Of a stretch of 64,000 nucleotides of DNA, positions 35,370-44,990 are shown in pieces. This DNA is from Stomorhina lunata (lineage: Eukaryota; Arthropoda; Insecta; Diptera; Rhiniidae), in NCBI GenBank assembly GCA_933228675.1, contig OW121743.1, forward strand, positions 87,824,768 through 87,888,767, in the 5' to 3' direction. Under the pieces are notes generated by a model, which saw only the letters and a program-made list of their open reading frames with translations, was not told where the DNA came from and searched no databases. Both the position numbers and the translations under genes were made by a program. Numbering within the stretch: the first letter of the stretch is position 1; the number at the start of each line of letters is the position of its first letter.

Positions 35370-37106
35370 AATAAATTTTTTTTAAAAATGTCCTATAAAT
35401 ATGAAATTTTTAAAAAATTTCCTAAAAATATGAAATTTTTGAAAAATTTCAAAAAATTTCAATAAGAAATTTTTGAAAAATTTCAAAAAATTTCAATATG
35501 AAATTTTTGAAAAATTTCCTATAAATACGAAATTTTGGAAAAATTTCCTATAAATACGAAATTTTTGAAAAATTTCCTATAAATACGAAATTTTTGAAAA
35601 ATTTCCTATAAATACGAAATTTTTGAAAAATTTCCTATAAATACGAAATTTTTGAAAAATTTCCTATAAATATGAAATTTTTGAAAAATTTCCTATAAAT
35701 ATGAAATTTTTAAAAAATTTCCTATAAATATGAAATTTTTGGAAAATTTCCTATAAATATGAAATTTTTGAAAAATTTCCTATAAATATGAAATTTTTGA
35801 AAAATTTCCTATAGATATGAAATTTTTGAAAAATTTCCTATAAATAGAAATTTTTGAAAAATTTCCTATAAATATGAAATTTTTGAAAAATTTCAATATG
35901 AAAATTTTAAAAAATTTTATGTAAATATAAAAATTTTGAAAAATTAATATTAAATTTTTGTACAATTTTCTTGAAATATGAAATTTTTGAAAAATTTCCT
36001 ATAAACATGAAATTTTTGAAAAATTTGCTATAAACATGAAATTTTTGAAAAATTTCCTATAAATATGAAATTTTTGAAAAATTTCCTATAAATATGAAAT
36101 TTTTGAAAAATTTCCTATAAATATGAAATTTTTAAAAAATTTCCTACAAATAAGAAATTTTTGAAAAATTTCCTACAAATAAGAAATTTTTGAAAAATTT
36201 CCTATAAATAGAAATTTTTGAAAAATTTCCTATAAATATGAAATTTTTGAAAAATTTCCTATAAATATGAAATTTTTGAAAAATTTCCTATAAATATGAA
36301 ATTTTTGAAAAATTTCCTATAAATATGAAATTTTTGAAAAATTTCCTATAAATATGAAATTTTTGAAAAATTTCCTATAGACATGAAATTTTTAAAAAAT
36401 TTCCTATAAATATGAAATTTTTGAAAAATTTCCTATAAATATGAAATTTTTGAAAAATTTCCTATAAATATGAAATTTTTGAAAAATTTCCTATAGACAT
36501 GAAATTTTTAAAAAATTTCCTATAAATATGAAATTTTTGAAAAATTTCCTATAATTATGAAATTTTTGAAAAATTTCCTATAAATATGAAATTTTTAAAA
36601 AATTTCCTATAAATATCAAATTTTAAAAAAATTTCCTATAAATATGAAATTTTTGAAAAATTTCCTATAATTATGAAATTTTTGAAAAATTTCCTATAAA
36701 TATGAAATTTTTAAAAAATTTCCTACAAATAAGAAATTTTTGAAAAATTTCCTATAAATAGAAATTTTTGAAAAATTTCCTATAAATAGAAATTTTTGAA
36801 AAATTTCCTATAAATATGAAATTTTTGAAAAATTTCCTATAAATATGAAATTTTTGAAAAATTTCCTATAAATATGAAATTTTTGAAAAACTTCCTATAA
36901 ATATGAAATTTTTGAAAAATTTCCTATAAATATGAAATTTTTGAAAAATTTCCTATAAATATGAAATTTTTGAAAAATTTCCTATATTTAAATATGAAAT
37001 TTTTGAAAAATTTCCTATAAATATAAAATTTTTTAAAAATTTTCTATAGACATGAAATTTTTAAAAAATTTCCTATAAATAGAAATGTTTAAAAAATTTC
37101 CTATAT
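35370..37106. repeat. Satellite F, left block (29-bp unit)
   Basis: The unit is GAAAAATTTCCTATAAATAT then GAAATTTTT, 29 bp, with AATACG and AATAAG variants. It is related to satellites D and G, but the right half of the dyad has decayed (ATATGAAA instead of ATAGGAAA). The array is interrupted by the BEL/Pao element at 37112 and resumes at 43528. Confidence 0.95.
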
Positions 37107-37111
37107 ATAAG

Positions 37112-37847
37112 TGTAAAAACGGGTTAGAGGGTGATGGCAATAGGGTTCCGAAATAAATAAGAAAACATATAATTTTTAAAACGTTATAAAAGTATTTATA
37201 TGTTTATTGAACCTTTAATTTAAGTTATGTATTTTTTTTATATATATTTAAAGGATTTTAGGTTAAGGTTAGATTGAGCAATTTCAGTGCAATAATTAGG
37301 GTTTTAAATTTAGGTTAGTTTAGCACAATTTCATATTTTAATTTATTTATTAAACAAATTAGGATAATTTTAGGGTTTTAATTTATTTAACAATTTATTT
37401 AGGCAATTAGGTTTAGGGTTTTAACTGTTAGTTTATTTTCATTTAGCCAATTATTAACACTTAAGTATTAATTTAAATAGCAAAATTTAGATTTAATTTA
37501 GTTTTATTTATATCACTTGGATATTTTTATATTTTAGAGAATTTTAGTAAACAGATTTTAAGAATTTTTAACACTTAACTTTTAATTTAAGTTTTAAATT
37601 TAGATATAAATTTTTAGGATAGAATTTTATTTTTAGGGTTTAAGTATTTTAACAATTCAACTTCGGGTTATAAATCGGGTTCACGGTTTTAATCGGCTTT
37701 AGTTCTCGCAACGACTGAGCCCTTTTCTAGTTCTCCTTTCTTCATTTGCCACTGCGTTCGCAACTGAAGTTAGTTGCAGTTCTTTTGCAAACTGTCATAC
37801 ACCAGTGTTGGGTGGGTGACAGTTCACTTTTGTTCACCGTGTGAACA
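37112..37847 (-). repeat. 3' LTR of the BEL/Pao element
   Basis: In element orientation it starts TGTTCACACGGTGAACA, where TGTTCAC and GTGAACA form an inverted repeat, and ends CCCGTTTTTACA. Length is 736 bp. Immediately upstream (37848-37858) is a short purine tract GGCGGGGAGCA, the probable polypurine tract for plus-strand priming. The left neighbour is the target duplication ATAAG. Confidence 0.88.
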
Positions 37848-37968
37848 TGCTCCCCGCCGGTGACAAACCTATAAGACAAAGAATGGACTTTAGTATAAAT
37901 CCTGATGGAAAGTGTATAAATGTAAAGGAAATCTATTTTAAGTAAATACTTAGGTTTTCCTTTAAGGG

Positions 37969-38814
37969 TTAACAGGAGTAGGAGCCCATTATGAGCCATC
38001 CCAGGGTCGAATCTTGGGCGATCAAGCTTCCACCGTCAATGCGAATGATATTCGATTTAAGTATGGAGCTGTAAATGTCGCCACCAAGTTCCATTTCAAA
38101 AATTTCATTGGAATAAAATTGAGGATCCGCTAGGGCAAGGTTGTCAAATTTATCCTTTATTGAGGCATTGAATGGTCGTGGGTATGGACGTCTAGGCAAC
38201 TCGTTTGATACCATCATATATAGCTCATACTTTTTTAAGGATGTCATATTTGGCGTTAGTGTGAGCTTGATATATGGCACATTATCAACTTCAAACGTCT
38301 TCAATTTGTAGTCTTCCACAAATGTTTTGGAAATCCGAGACGTTGAGGTGCTCGGGTTAATAATAGCCCTGACTGTTACAGCGCCCTCATCAGTCATCGT
38401 ATGAACTTCTGCTGTTGGGACGAAGACTCGGTTCATGGTGGACGGGGGATTTACCGTTCTATTCAAGGATGTTGATGTTGCCGAAGTTGAGGGTGACGTT
38501 TTTGCTGCTGGCCTAGTAGGGTTCTTGCTCTTCTGGGGTTGTTTTGTCCTTTGGAAGTCCTGAAGGATCTTCTTGTGAGCATGCAGAACAGTGTGATGCT
38601 TCTCCCGACATACACGACAGCGAGATTCGTTCTTGCACTCGTCCAAGAGATGATTGCGCGCCAGACAATTAGAGCAATAGTGAAGCCTCTCCACAGCTTT
38701 ATATTTTTGCTGAAGATTGTAGTTGGCAAACTTTTTGCAAACTATAATGCTGTGGTTTGCTCTACAAATTCCACAGCCGTGGTAAACTTTTTTTTGTTGG
38801 GCGTTAGTAGAACT
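37969..38814 (-). CDS. Second zinc-knuckle plus protease-like ORF of the BEL element, -1 frame
   Basis: An open frame located after integrase, where some LTR elements carry env. It opens after a stop at 38815-38817, overlaps the last 70 nt of pol and ends at 37969. There is no ATG before the zinc knuckles. From the heptamer at 38787-38793, -1 frameshifting would add 272 residues. Content: three Cys/His knuckles (CGICRANH...C; CSNCLARNHLLDEC; CRVC...HHTVLH), a Ser/Thr/Pro-rich linker, then a retropepsin-like (DUF1758-type) domain with LADPQFY and LIAQDSTLGWLIMGS. All of this parallels the Gag-PR part of the same element. The protease signature position is AIINPS rather than the expected ALIDPAS, so the catalytic Asp is Asn and activity is unlikely. 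There are no stops over 270 codons. Function is unknown; a duplicated Gag-PR module or a captured host zinc-knuckle gene are the options. Confidence 0.8.
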   Translation of the reverse strand, partial: SSTNAQQKKVYHGCGICRANHSIIVCKKFANYNLQQKYKAVERLHYCSNCLARNHLLDECKNESRCRVCREKHHTVLHAHKKILQDFQRTKQPQKSKNPTRPAAKTSPSTSATSTSLNRTVNPPSTMNRVFVPTAEVHTMTDEGAVTVRAIINPSTSTSRISKTFVEDYKLKTFEVDNVPYIKLTLTPNMTSLKKYELYMMVSNELPRRPYPRPFNASIKDKFDNLALADPQFYSNEIFEMELGGDIYSSILKSNIIRIDGGSLIAQDSTLGWLIMGSYSC

Positions 38815-41800
38815 TTAGCTATTGGTCGAGTTAGATTGCCAGTTGCAGTCCGCAATTCAACAACTCTGACTCGTCCGTCAGAACCTGGAACGGTTTTCAC
38901 AACGCGAGCTAGGGACCATTCATTGGGTGGCAAGTTGTCTTGAGTAATAACTACTAAATCATCTACTTGAACTTCTCTTTGAGGGTATTTCCACTTATAT
39001 CTTTTGTGTAACTCTTTTAGGTATTCATCTTTCCATCTTCTGCAGAAGTTATGGTGTTGAATCCTGAGTTTCTGCCATCTGTTAGCTAGGGTAATGTTTC
39101 CATCGCTAAAATCGGGTTCGGCAGGTGCAAGCAAAGGCGAACCAATCAAAAAATGCCCTGGGGTGAGTGGGTTCAGATCTTGTGAGTTTTCACTTGATGG
39201 GCTAAGAGACCTCGAGTTTAGACATCCTTCAATTCGGGTTAGTAGGGTGGTGAATTCTTCGAATGTATGCTTCGTTGTGGTTGACTTCTTCAAGTGGCTT
39301 TTGAAGCTCTTGACGCCAGCTTCCCACAAGCCTCCCATGTGTGGAGCTCCGGGTGGTATGAAATGCCACCCCAAGTTTTGAAAACTACTTGCCGCGATCA
39401 CTGAATTCTTGAGCTGTTTTATGAACTCAATCCGCTCTTTCTTCAGCAATTGACTCGCTCCAACGAAGTTCGTCCCGTTATCAGAGTATATCGCGGCAGG
39501 GCATCCCCGCCTCGAAAAAAATCGTGCGAATGCTGCCATGAATGCTTGGGTAGAAAGATCTGATGTTGGTTCTAAGTGTATCGCCTTTGTTGAAAAACAT
39601 ACGAATACGCATACGTAGCCTTTGGTGATTTTACACGATCTGGCAGCGTAAGCTTTGATTTCAAATGGTCCTGCGAAATCAACACCAGTGTTGCAAAAGG
39701 GTCTTGACAAATGCGTCCGTTCTGGAGGTAAAGCAGCCATTAATTGGGTAGCTTGGCGATGCTTATATCGTGTGCATAGGGTACATTGATCCACAGTAAA
39801 GCGTATCAAATTCTTGAGCTTTGGAATCCAATAGCCCGAACGAATAACTCGTAACATTGCTTGATTTCCTCCGTGTAAAGTGATCAAATGAACGTGATTT
39901 GTCAGCAATCTTGCAAAGCAACTTTTGTAGGGTAAAATGATTGGGTGTCTTTCGTCATACGATAAACAACTAGATTTTGCTAATCGACCATTTGCACGTA
40001 TGATGTTGTTTGAATCCAAAAATGGTGTGAGGGTAATAAGAGTACTTTTTCTGGGTATTTGAACTTTACTCTTTAAACAGTTATGCTCTTCAGGGTAGTA
40101 CAGAGTCTGACATATTGTGATGAGTTTATCCTTTGTTGATGTGATCTCTGCGGGATCTAGCTGGATACTTGGGTGTGTTAACAGAGCTTGCAGTCTGTTT
40201 TTAGGGTCTGGGTTCCGAACTAGATTGACATCAATGTGTTGGTGTTTGTTAAGCTTCCTTCGGGTACGGGTAATGCGATCACAAAAGCGATAAACATATG
40301 AAAAGACTCGTAGAGCTCTTGACCATTTGGAAAAATCTTGGAGAATGTCTATTTCTATTGTTACTGTGTTTGCGTAACTTTGAATAGTTCCAGCTTGAGT
40401 TACATAGGGTAGGGTAGTAGATGGCCATTTGGATGCAGATTCCACTAACCATGAGGGTCCATTCCACCAGAGGCTGTTATCGATCAGCTCCGCAGCGGTG
40501 CATCCACGACTGGCAAGATCAGCTGGATTGTCGTGTGATACGACGTGGTTCCAGTTCTCCACTCCAACAGTGTCCGAAATTGACGCCACACGATTTGCCA
40601 CAAATGTTTCCCAAGATTTCGGGTGTTTGTTTAGCCAGGCTAAAACGATGGTGGAATCTGTCCAAAAGTGTAGTTGATATGAGGGTAGCTTCAACTGGGT
40701 TAAAACGTTGTGTGTCAAGTTTGACAACAACAATGCACCACAAAGTTCTAACTTAGGTATAGATAAAACTTTGATTGGTGCTACTCTCGTCTTAGCGAAG
40801 AGTAGGGTAATTTTATTTAAGCCATCTACGGTTGTAACTCTTGCATACAGAACTGCTGAATAGGCTTTTTCTGAAGCATCAGAAAAGCCATGGAATTCAA
40901 TTTTTGCCGAGGGTTCAAAATAAATCCATCTGGGTACTTTAATTTTGTTGATATCATCGTAAAATTGCAAAAATTGAAGCCATTTTGTTAGGGTAAGTTG
41001 TTGTAGACATTCATCCCAGTCTGATTTGTCTTGCCATATCTGCTGCATGATGATTTTTGCTGATACAACGATTGGTGCTAACCAGCCCGCCGGGTCAAAA
41101 AGACGTGCAATATCTGACAAGACTGACCGTTTAGTGTATGATTTTCTTTTCTCAATAATGGGTACATTGAAGAAAAAGAAATCTTCTTTCGCGTTCCATC
41201 GAATGCCAAGGGTTTTGGCGTTATTTGATTCTGGAAGCGTAAGTAAATCTTCATCTAATAGATGATCTTTGGGTAAAATGCTTAACAGATCTGGTGTATT
41301 TGATATCCACTTTCTTAATGGAAAGCCTGCGGATTCTAACACCTCGATTATTTGACTCTGAGCAATTTGAGCATCTTTAATAGTGTGAGCACCAGATAAC
41401 ACATCGTCAACATACATATTGTTTCTGATTATATTAGATGCAATAGGGTGGGTGTTTTGAACATCATTAGCCAGTTGGAGTAGGGTTCTAATTGCTAAAT
41501 AGGGTGCGCAATTAACTCCGAACGTGACTGTCTGAAGTTCATAGTCCTGTATGGGTTCATTAACGCTTTTACGAAATAGAATTCGCTGAAACGGAGTGTG
41601 GGTAGTGTTCAATAAGATCTGCCGATACATTTTTGTGATATCAGCGTTAAAAACGATCTTATAAAAGCGCCATTTTAAGATTAGCATAACTAAATCTTGT
41701 TGTAGTGTAGGACCAGTGTATAAAGCATCATTTAAGCTATTGCCGTTCGATGTCTTGCTCGAAGCGTTAAAAACAACTCGAACTTTCGTAGTAACACGAT

Positions 41801-43400
41801 CGGGTTTAACAACAGCATGATGGGGTAAATAATAGTAAGTCGTTGAGGAACTGTTAGGGTTAAATTTAATGGGTTTCATGTGACCTAAGTCAACATATTC
41901 CATAAGCGCGTTATCATACTCTGTTTTGAGTTCTGGGTTTTTCATTAGATTCTTCTCATTTCTTAAGAATTGCGCCATCGCAATGTGCCGAGAGTTTCCT
42001 AGCTCCAGTTGTGGGTTACGAAATGGAAGATCTACGAGATAACGGCCGTTGGGTAAGTGTAGGGTAGTTTTCGTGAAAATATTTTCACAAACAGTTTCTT
42101 CAACAGACTTAATGGGTTTATATGGGATTTCTTCGATTTCCCAAAACTTTGTTAAGCATTTATTTAGGGTTACAGCGCTGAAGAATGATACAACATTTCG
42201 GGTATTTCGTGACTCATCAACAGGTCCAGTCAAGATCCATCCAAATTCGGTATCTTGAGCTATTAGGGTGTTAAGAATATTCTTCTTAATGCCAGATTTA
42301 ATAATCTGGGGGTAGAAATCACTTCCAATAATGAAGTCGATAGGTCTGCTGTCGTAGAAGTGTGGGTCCGCTAACTGAACATTGGGTAAATTATAAATAA
42401 TATTTGGGTTGATATTTTGGGTGGGTAATGTTCTAGTTAGCGTTTTGACAACTATCGCTTGGATTTCTAATCTAAAGTGTTGTTGGGTATTAGACCTTAG
42501 GGTGACTGAGCACATTTTGTTTGAACGAGCCGATACAACTTCGTTCAAACCCGAAATTTCAGCTAAAATGGGTGTTGTGGGTAAATTCAGTTTTCTTCGG
42601 AACTGATCTGAAATAAACGAAAAATCAGAAGCTGGATCAATAAGAGCGCGTGCCGGGAATAAAGAACCATGAACTTCAACGTTGAATACAGCTGTTCCCA
42701 AAAGCTTCTTCCTGTCATCCAATAATGAGTTCCTAGGGTGGGTTAGGGTTGAAAACGTCTGGGCGGCATTTTGTGATGTTGTAGGTTGATCATCATTTGG
42801 GTTTGTGTTAGAGCTGTTTGATGTAGGTTTATGAAGTAGTGTATTGTGTCTCCCTCCACAGTGTCTGCAAGTAAAAGTACTTTTGCAGTCCTTGATGCCG
42901 TGAGATATCGCCAAGCAGTTATAACAACAGCCATTATTTTTTACGAAATTTATCCTTTCTGTTACTCCGAAGGATAAAAACGAAGAACAATCTCTCAGAG
43001 TGTGTTTAGCTTCACAAAGCTTGCATATTGAGCCGTTTGGCTTACTAATGCTCTGGGTTTGGGTAGAGTTGGAGAGATTATTTGAGGGTGAAGGCTTTTT
43101 CTTTGCTTGGATATCCTTTCTGGATCCTGGCGTAACATTGGAGACAAATGTGTTTCCTCTTCGTTCATTTGTGATCTTTTGCTCTGAATTCGGTTTATTT
43201 CTAGGGTATGTGTAGGAATTCTTGATATCATTGACTGATTCAAGTCCTTTATATTTGTTTGTTAAAAATAAGTCCATATCAGTCCAAGAGGGTACATTTG
43301 AACTGTTGCTCAGAGTTCTCTCAAAATCTTCGAGAGTTTCTTTGGGTAGTTTGGACGAACAGAGGTAGACAAAAATTGGATCCCAATTATCCGTATCTAT
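38742..43400 (-). CDS. pol: BEL/Pao Gag(C-terminal)-Pol polyprotein
   Basis: One uninterrupted frame of 1552 codons; the first ATG is at 43277, but Gag-like sequence (DNWDPIFVYLCSSKLPKETL) continues upstream to a stop at 43401-43403, so the N terminus is truncated. Residues counted from the ATG are approximate. Gag zinc knuckles lie at 85-150 (CKLC...; CYNCLAISHGIKDC; CRHCGGRHNTLLH). The protease at about 195-355 has the catalytic ALIDPAS. Reverse transcriptase at about 470-720 has YVDD. RNase H has FSDAS and WTDST. Integrase has an N-terminal zinc motif with CTLC, then GVDFAGPF, DNGTNF and GAPHMGGLWEAGVK (DDE). A C-terminal domain with DLVVITQDNLPPNEW follows. All catalytic motifs look intact. 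Gag N-terminal domain, leader and 5' LTR are missing. The 3' end overlaps the -1-frame ORF. Confidence 0.93.
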   Translation of the reverse strand: MDTDNWDPIFVYLCSSKLPKETLEDFERTLSNSSNVPSWTDMDLFLTNKYKGLESVNDIKNSYTYPRNKPNSEQKITNERRGNTFVSNVTPGSRKDIQAKKKPSPSNNLSNSTQTQSISKPNGSICKLCEAKHTLRDCSSFLSFGVTERINFVKNNGCCYNCLAISHGIKDCKSTFTCRHCGGRHNTLLHKPTSNSSNTNPNDDQPTTSQNAAQTFSTLTHPRNSLLDDRKKLLGTAVFNVEVHGSLFPARALIDPASDFSFISDQFRRKLNLPTTPILAEISGLNEVVSARSNKMCSVTLRSNTQQHFRLEIQAIVVKTLTRTLPTQNINPNIIYNLPNVQLADPHFYDSRPIDFIIGSDFYPQIIKSGIKKNILNTLIAQDTEFGWILTGPVDESRNTRNVVSFFSAVTLNKCLTKFWEIEEIPYKPIKSVEETVCENIFTKTTLHLPNGRYLVDLPFRNPQLELGNSRHIAMAQFLRNEKNLMKNPELKTEYDNALMEYVDLGHMKPIKFNPNSSSTTYYYLPHHAVVKPDRVTTKVRVVFNASSKTSNGNSLNDALYTGPTLQQDLVMLILKWRFYKIVFNADITKMYRQILLNTTHTPFQRILFRKSVNEPIQDYELQTVTFGVNCAPYLAIRTLLQLANDVQNTHPIASNIIRNNMYVDDVLSGAHTIKDAQIAQSQIIEVLESAGFPLRKWISNTPDLLSILPKDHLLDEDLLTLPESNNAKTLGIRWNAKEDFFFFNVPIIEKRKSYTKRSVLSDIARLFDPAGWLAPIVVSAKIIMQQIWQDKSDWDECLQQLTLTKWLQFLQFYDDINKIKVPRWIYFEPSAKIEFHGFSDASEKAYSAVLYARVTTVDGLNKITLLFAKTRVAPIKVLSIPKLELCGALLLSNLTHNVLTQLKLPSYQLHFWTDSTIVLAWLNKHPKSWETFVANRVASISDTVGVENWNHVVSHDNPADLASRGCTAAELIDNSLWWNGPSWLVESASKWPSTTLPYVTQAGTIQSYANTVTIEIDILQDFSKWSRALRVFSYVYRFCDRITRTRRKLNKHQHIDVNLVRNPDPKNRLQALLTHPSIQLDPAEITSTKDKLITICQTLYYPEEHNCLKSKVQIPRKSTLITLTPFLDSNNIIRANGRLAKSSCLSYDERHPIILPYKSCFARLLTNHVHLITLHGGNQAMLRVIRSGYWIPKLKNLIRFTVDQCTLCTRYKHRQATQLMAALPPERTHLSRPFCNTGVDFAGPFEIKAYAARSCKITKGYVCVFVCFSTKAIHLEPTSDLSTQAFMAAFARFFSRRGCPAAIYSDNGTNFVGASQLLKKERIEFIKQLKNSVIAASSFQNLGWHFIPPGAPHMGGLWEAGVKSFKSHLKKSTTTKHTFEEFTTLLTRIEGCLNSRSLSPSSENSQDLNPLTPGHFLIGSPLLAPAEPDFSDGNITLANRWQKLRIQHHNFCRRWKDEYLKELHKRYKWKYPQREVQVDDLVVITQDNLPPNEWSLARVVKTVPGSDGRVRVVELRTATGNLTRPIAKVLLTPNKKKFTTAVEFVEQTTAL
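38749..38793 (-). promoter_or_regulatory. Candidate programmed -1 ribosomal frameshift signal
   Basis: On the minus strand the pol frame reads AAC AAA AAA AAG TTT. This contains the slippery heptamer A AAA AAG (plus-strand 38787-38793) in the correct register. A 9-nt spacer (38778-38786) leads to a perfect 7-bp stem GCTGTGG/CCACAGC (38771-38777 with 38749-38755) round a 15-nt loop. The pol stop is at 38742-38744. Slippage by -1 leads straight into the zinc-knuckle ORF. The arrangement is seen in the sequence; function is inferred from known viral and retroelement frameshift sites. Confidence 0.7.
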
Positions 43401-43527
43401 CTACATGGTCCTTAAGTGCTAAAAAAGAAAGTTAAAAAGGAATCAGTGAAACAAAATAAAACAAAAAAAAAAATTTACAGTCCACAAAACATATTGATCA
43501 AGAAAAAGTGACCGTGTGAACAATAAG

Positions 43528-43800
43528 AAATTTTTAAAAAAATTTCCTATAAATAGAAATTTTTGAACAATTTTCTATAAAAATTAAATTTTTGAAAAAT
43601 TTCCTATAAATATGAAATTTTTGAAAAATTTCCTATAAATATGAAATTTTTGAAAAATTTCAATATGAAAATTTTTAAAAATTTTATATAAATATAAAAT
43701 TTTTGAAAAATTAATATTAAATTTTTGTACAATTTTCTTGAAATATGAAATTTTTTAAAGATTTTCTCTAAAATTTTCTATAAATTGAAATTTTTGATTA
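43528..43800. repeat. Satellite F, right block beyond the BEL element
   Basis: The same 29-bp family as 35370-37106 (AATTTCCTATAAATATGAAA), diverging towards 43800. Joining the flanks across one ATAAG gives a normal F-type sequence (TATAAGAAATTTTT), showing that the retrotransposon landed within the array. Confidence 0.9.
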
Positions 43801-44990
43801 AAGCTGTTCGACTGCTCTTCTCTTATAAATAAAACGGAGAATAAATGTCAAAACTTGTGAACAAATTTTCAAGAAATCACTAAAAATTTCGACCAGCTTA
43901 TATAAATTGAATGTAGGGTGCATTTCAAATGATAGACAACAACTAAATTTTTGTTTATTGGCTTAAGTCCAAGAAAGTGTTTTTTCTTTCTTGCCAAATT
44001 TTAGTTATTTTTTCTTTAGTTTTGGAAGTTAAAAGGAGGAAGAAAAGGAAAAAAAATAGTAGAAGAACAAGTGTCATTTACAGGTGGAAATGCAAAAGAA
44101 GTCACTTAACTTAAGCTGATGTCTAAAGGATTTTTTATATCCTTTCGGAAAATAGAAAATAGATGTAAGCATTGTTTTAGTTAAAGTAATTTATGTTTAT
44201 TTTTTCTTAAATAAGAAAATTTTTCAAATAAATTTGAAGACAATTGAAATAAAAAATGTTTGAAAAAAAAAGAAATTATTTCAAAATCATTGACCTCTAA
44301 GAAATTCTTAAGCCAATTGGGCCAGATGATGTAACAAATTTACAACAAACATGATGTATTGAAAAATAAATTTTTAATATCAATATAAACAAAGAAATAT
44401 TTTCAAAAATTCTTACAAAAATGTTCAAATTAGTTTAACAAATAATCACCCAAAATATTTGTTAAAATAATGATGGAGTATCTACTCCAACGCTCAAATA
44501 CAAAACAATTTCAAATATTTAATCTTTCCGGTAAACTATAGATACGATTATTGTCACCTAAATATACAAAAACGCACATTCTGAAGAAGTTGAATTGTTT
44601 TTCCCTGAAAGAAAAAGTAATTCATCACTTCATTGTAGGAGTAACAAAAATAAACATTCACAAGCGTTTAAATTAGAGGAATAACTAATTGGATATAATT
44701 TATGCCGCATCATGTCTCAATCTTGAACTCAAACTAATTTCAACACTACACGAATTTTATTATTTATTGTTTGTTGCAAGTGTAGCATCAACACGATGAT
44801 GATCAGACTTCGACAAATATGAAATTTATGTTATTGTTTCTGAAGGTGTTAGGTGTGATAATGGGGTACATGAACTTGAATGGCTACCGTTTATGTTGGC
44901 ATTTATTTGAAGTGGCCCCAAGGTAGCGAAAGGGGCCTGTAGGAAATTTAGTTTTAATAGACATGAATATACAAAATTCCTTTACATAAT
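43801..44990. other. Unassigned intergenic sequence
   Basis: About 1.2 kb with no supported gene or repeat, between satellites F and G. Confidence 0.5.

Larger units (their letters stand above)
37112..43522 (-). mobile_element. BEL/Pao LTR retrotransposon, 5'-truncated inside
   Basis: A 6.4-kb element on the minus strand, inserted in satellite F, flanked by the 5-bp direct duplication ATAAG (37107-37111 and 43523-43527). The 3' LTR (37112-37847) is complete, with TG...CA ends. At the 5' end only the first 12-13 bp of the LTR (TGTTCACACGGT) survive at 43522-43510, fused to internal sequence. This means the rest of the 5' LTR, the primer-binding site and the Gag N terminus are lost, although the target duplication is intact. 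It encodes gag (C-terminal part), protease, RT, RNase H and integrase in one open frame. An extra zinc-knuckle/protease-like module follows in the -1 frame. Without a 5' promoter it is probably not autonomous. Confidence 0.92.

Noticed and set aside
40421..40756. Plus-strand frames within the BEL element
   Set aside because: Antisense to the intact RNase H/integrase-coding frame.
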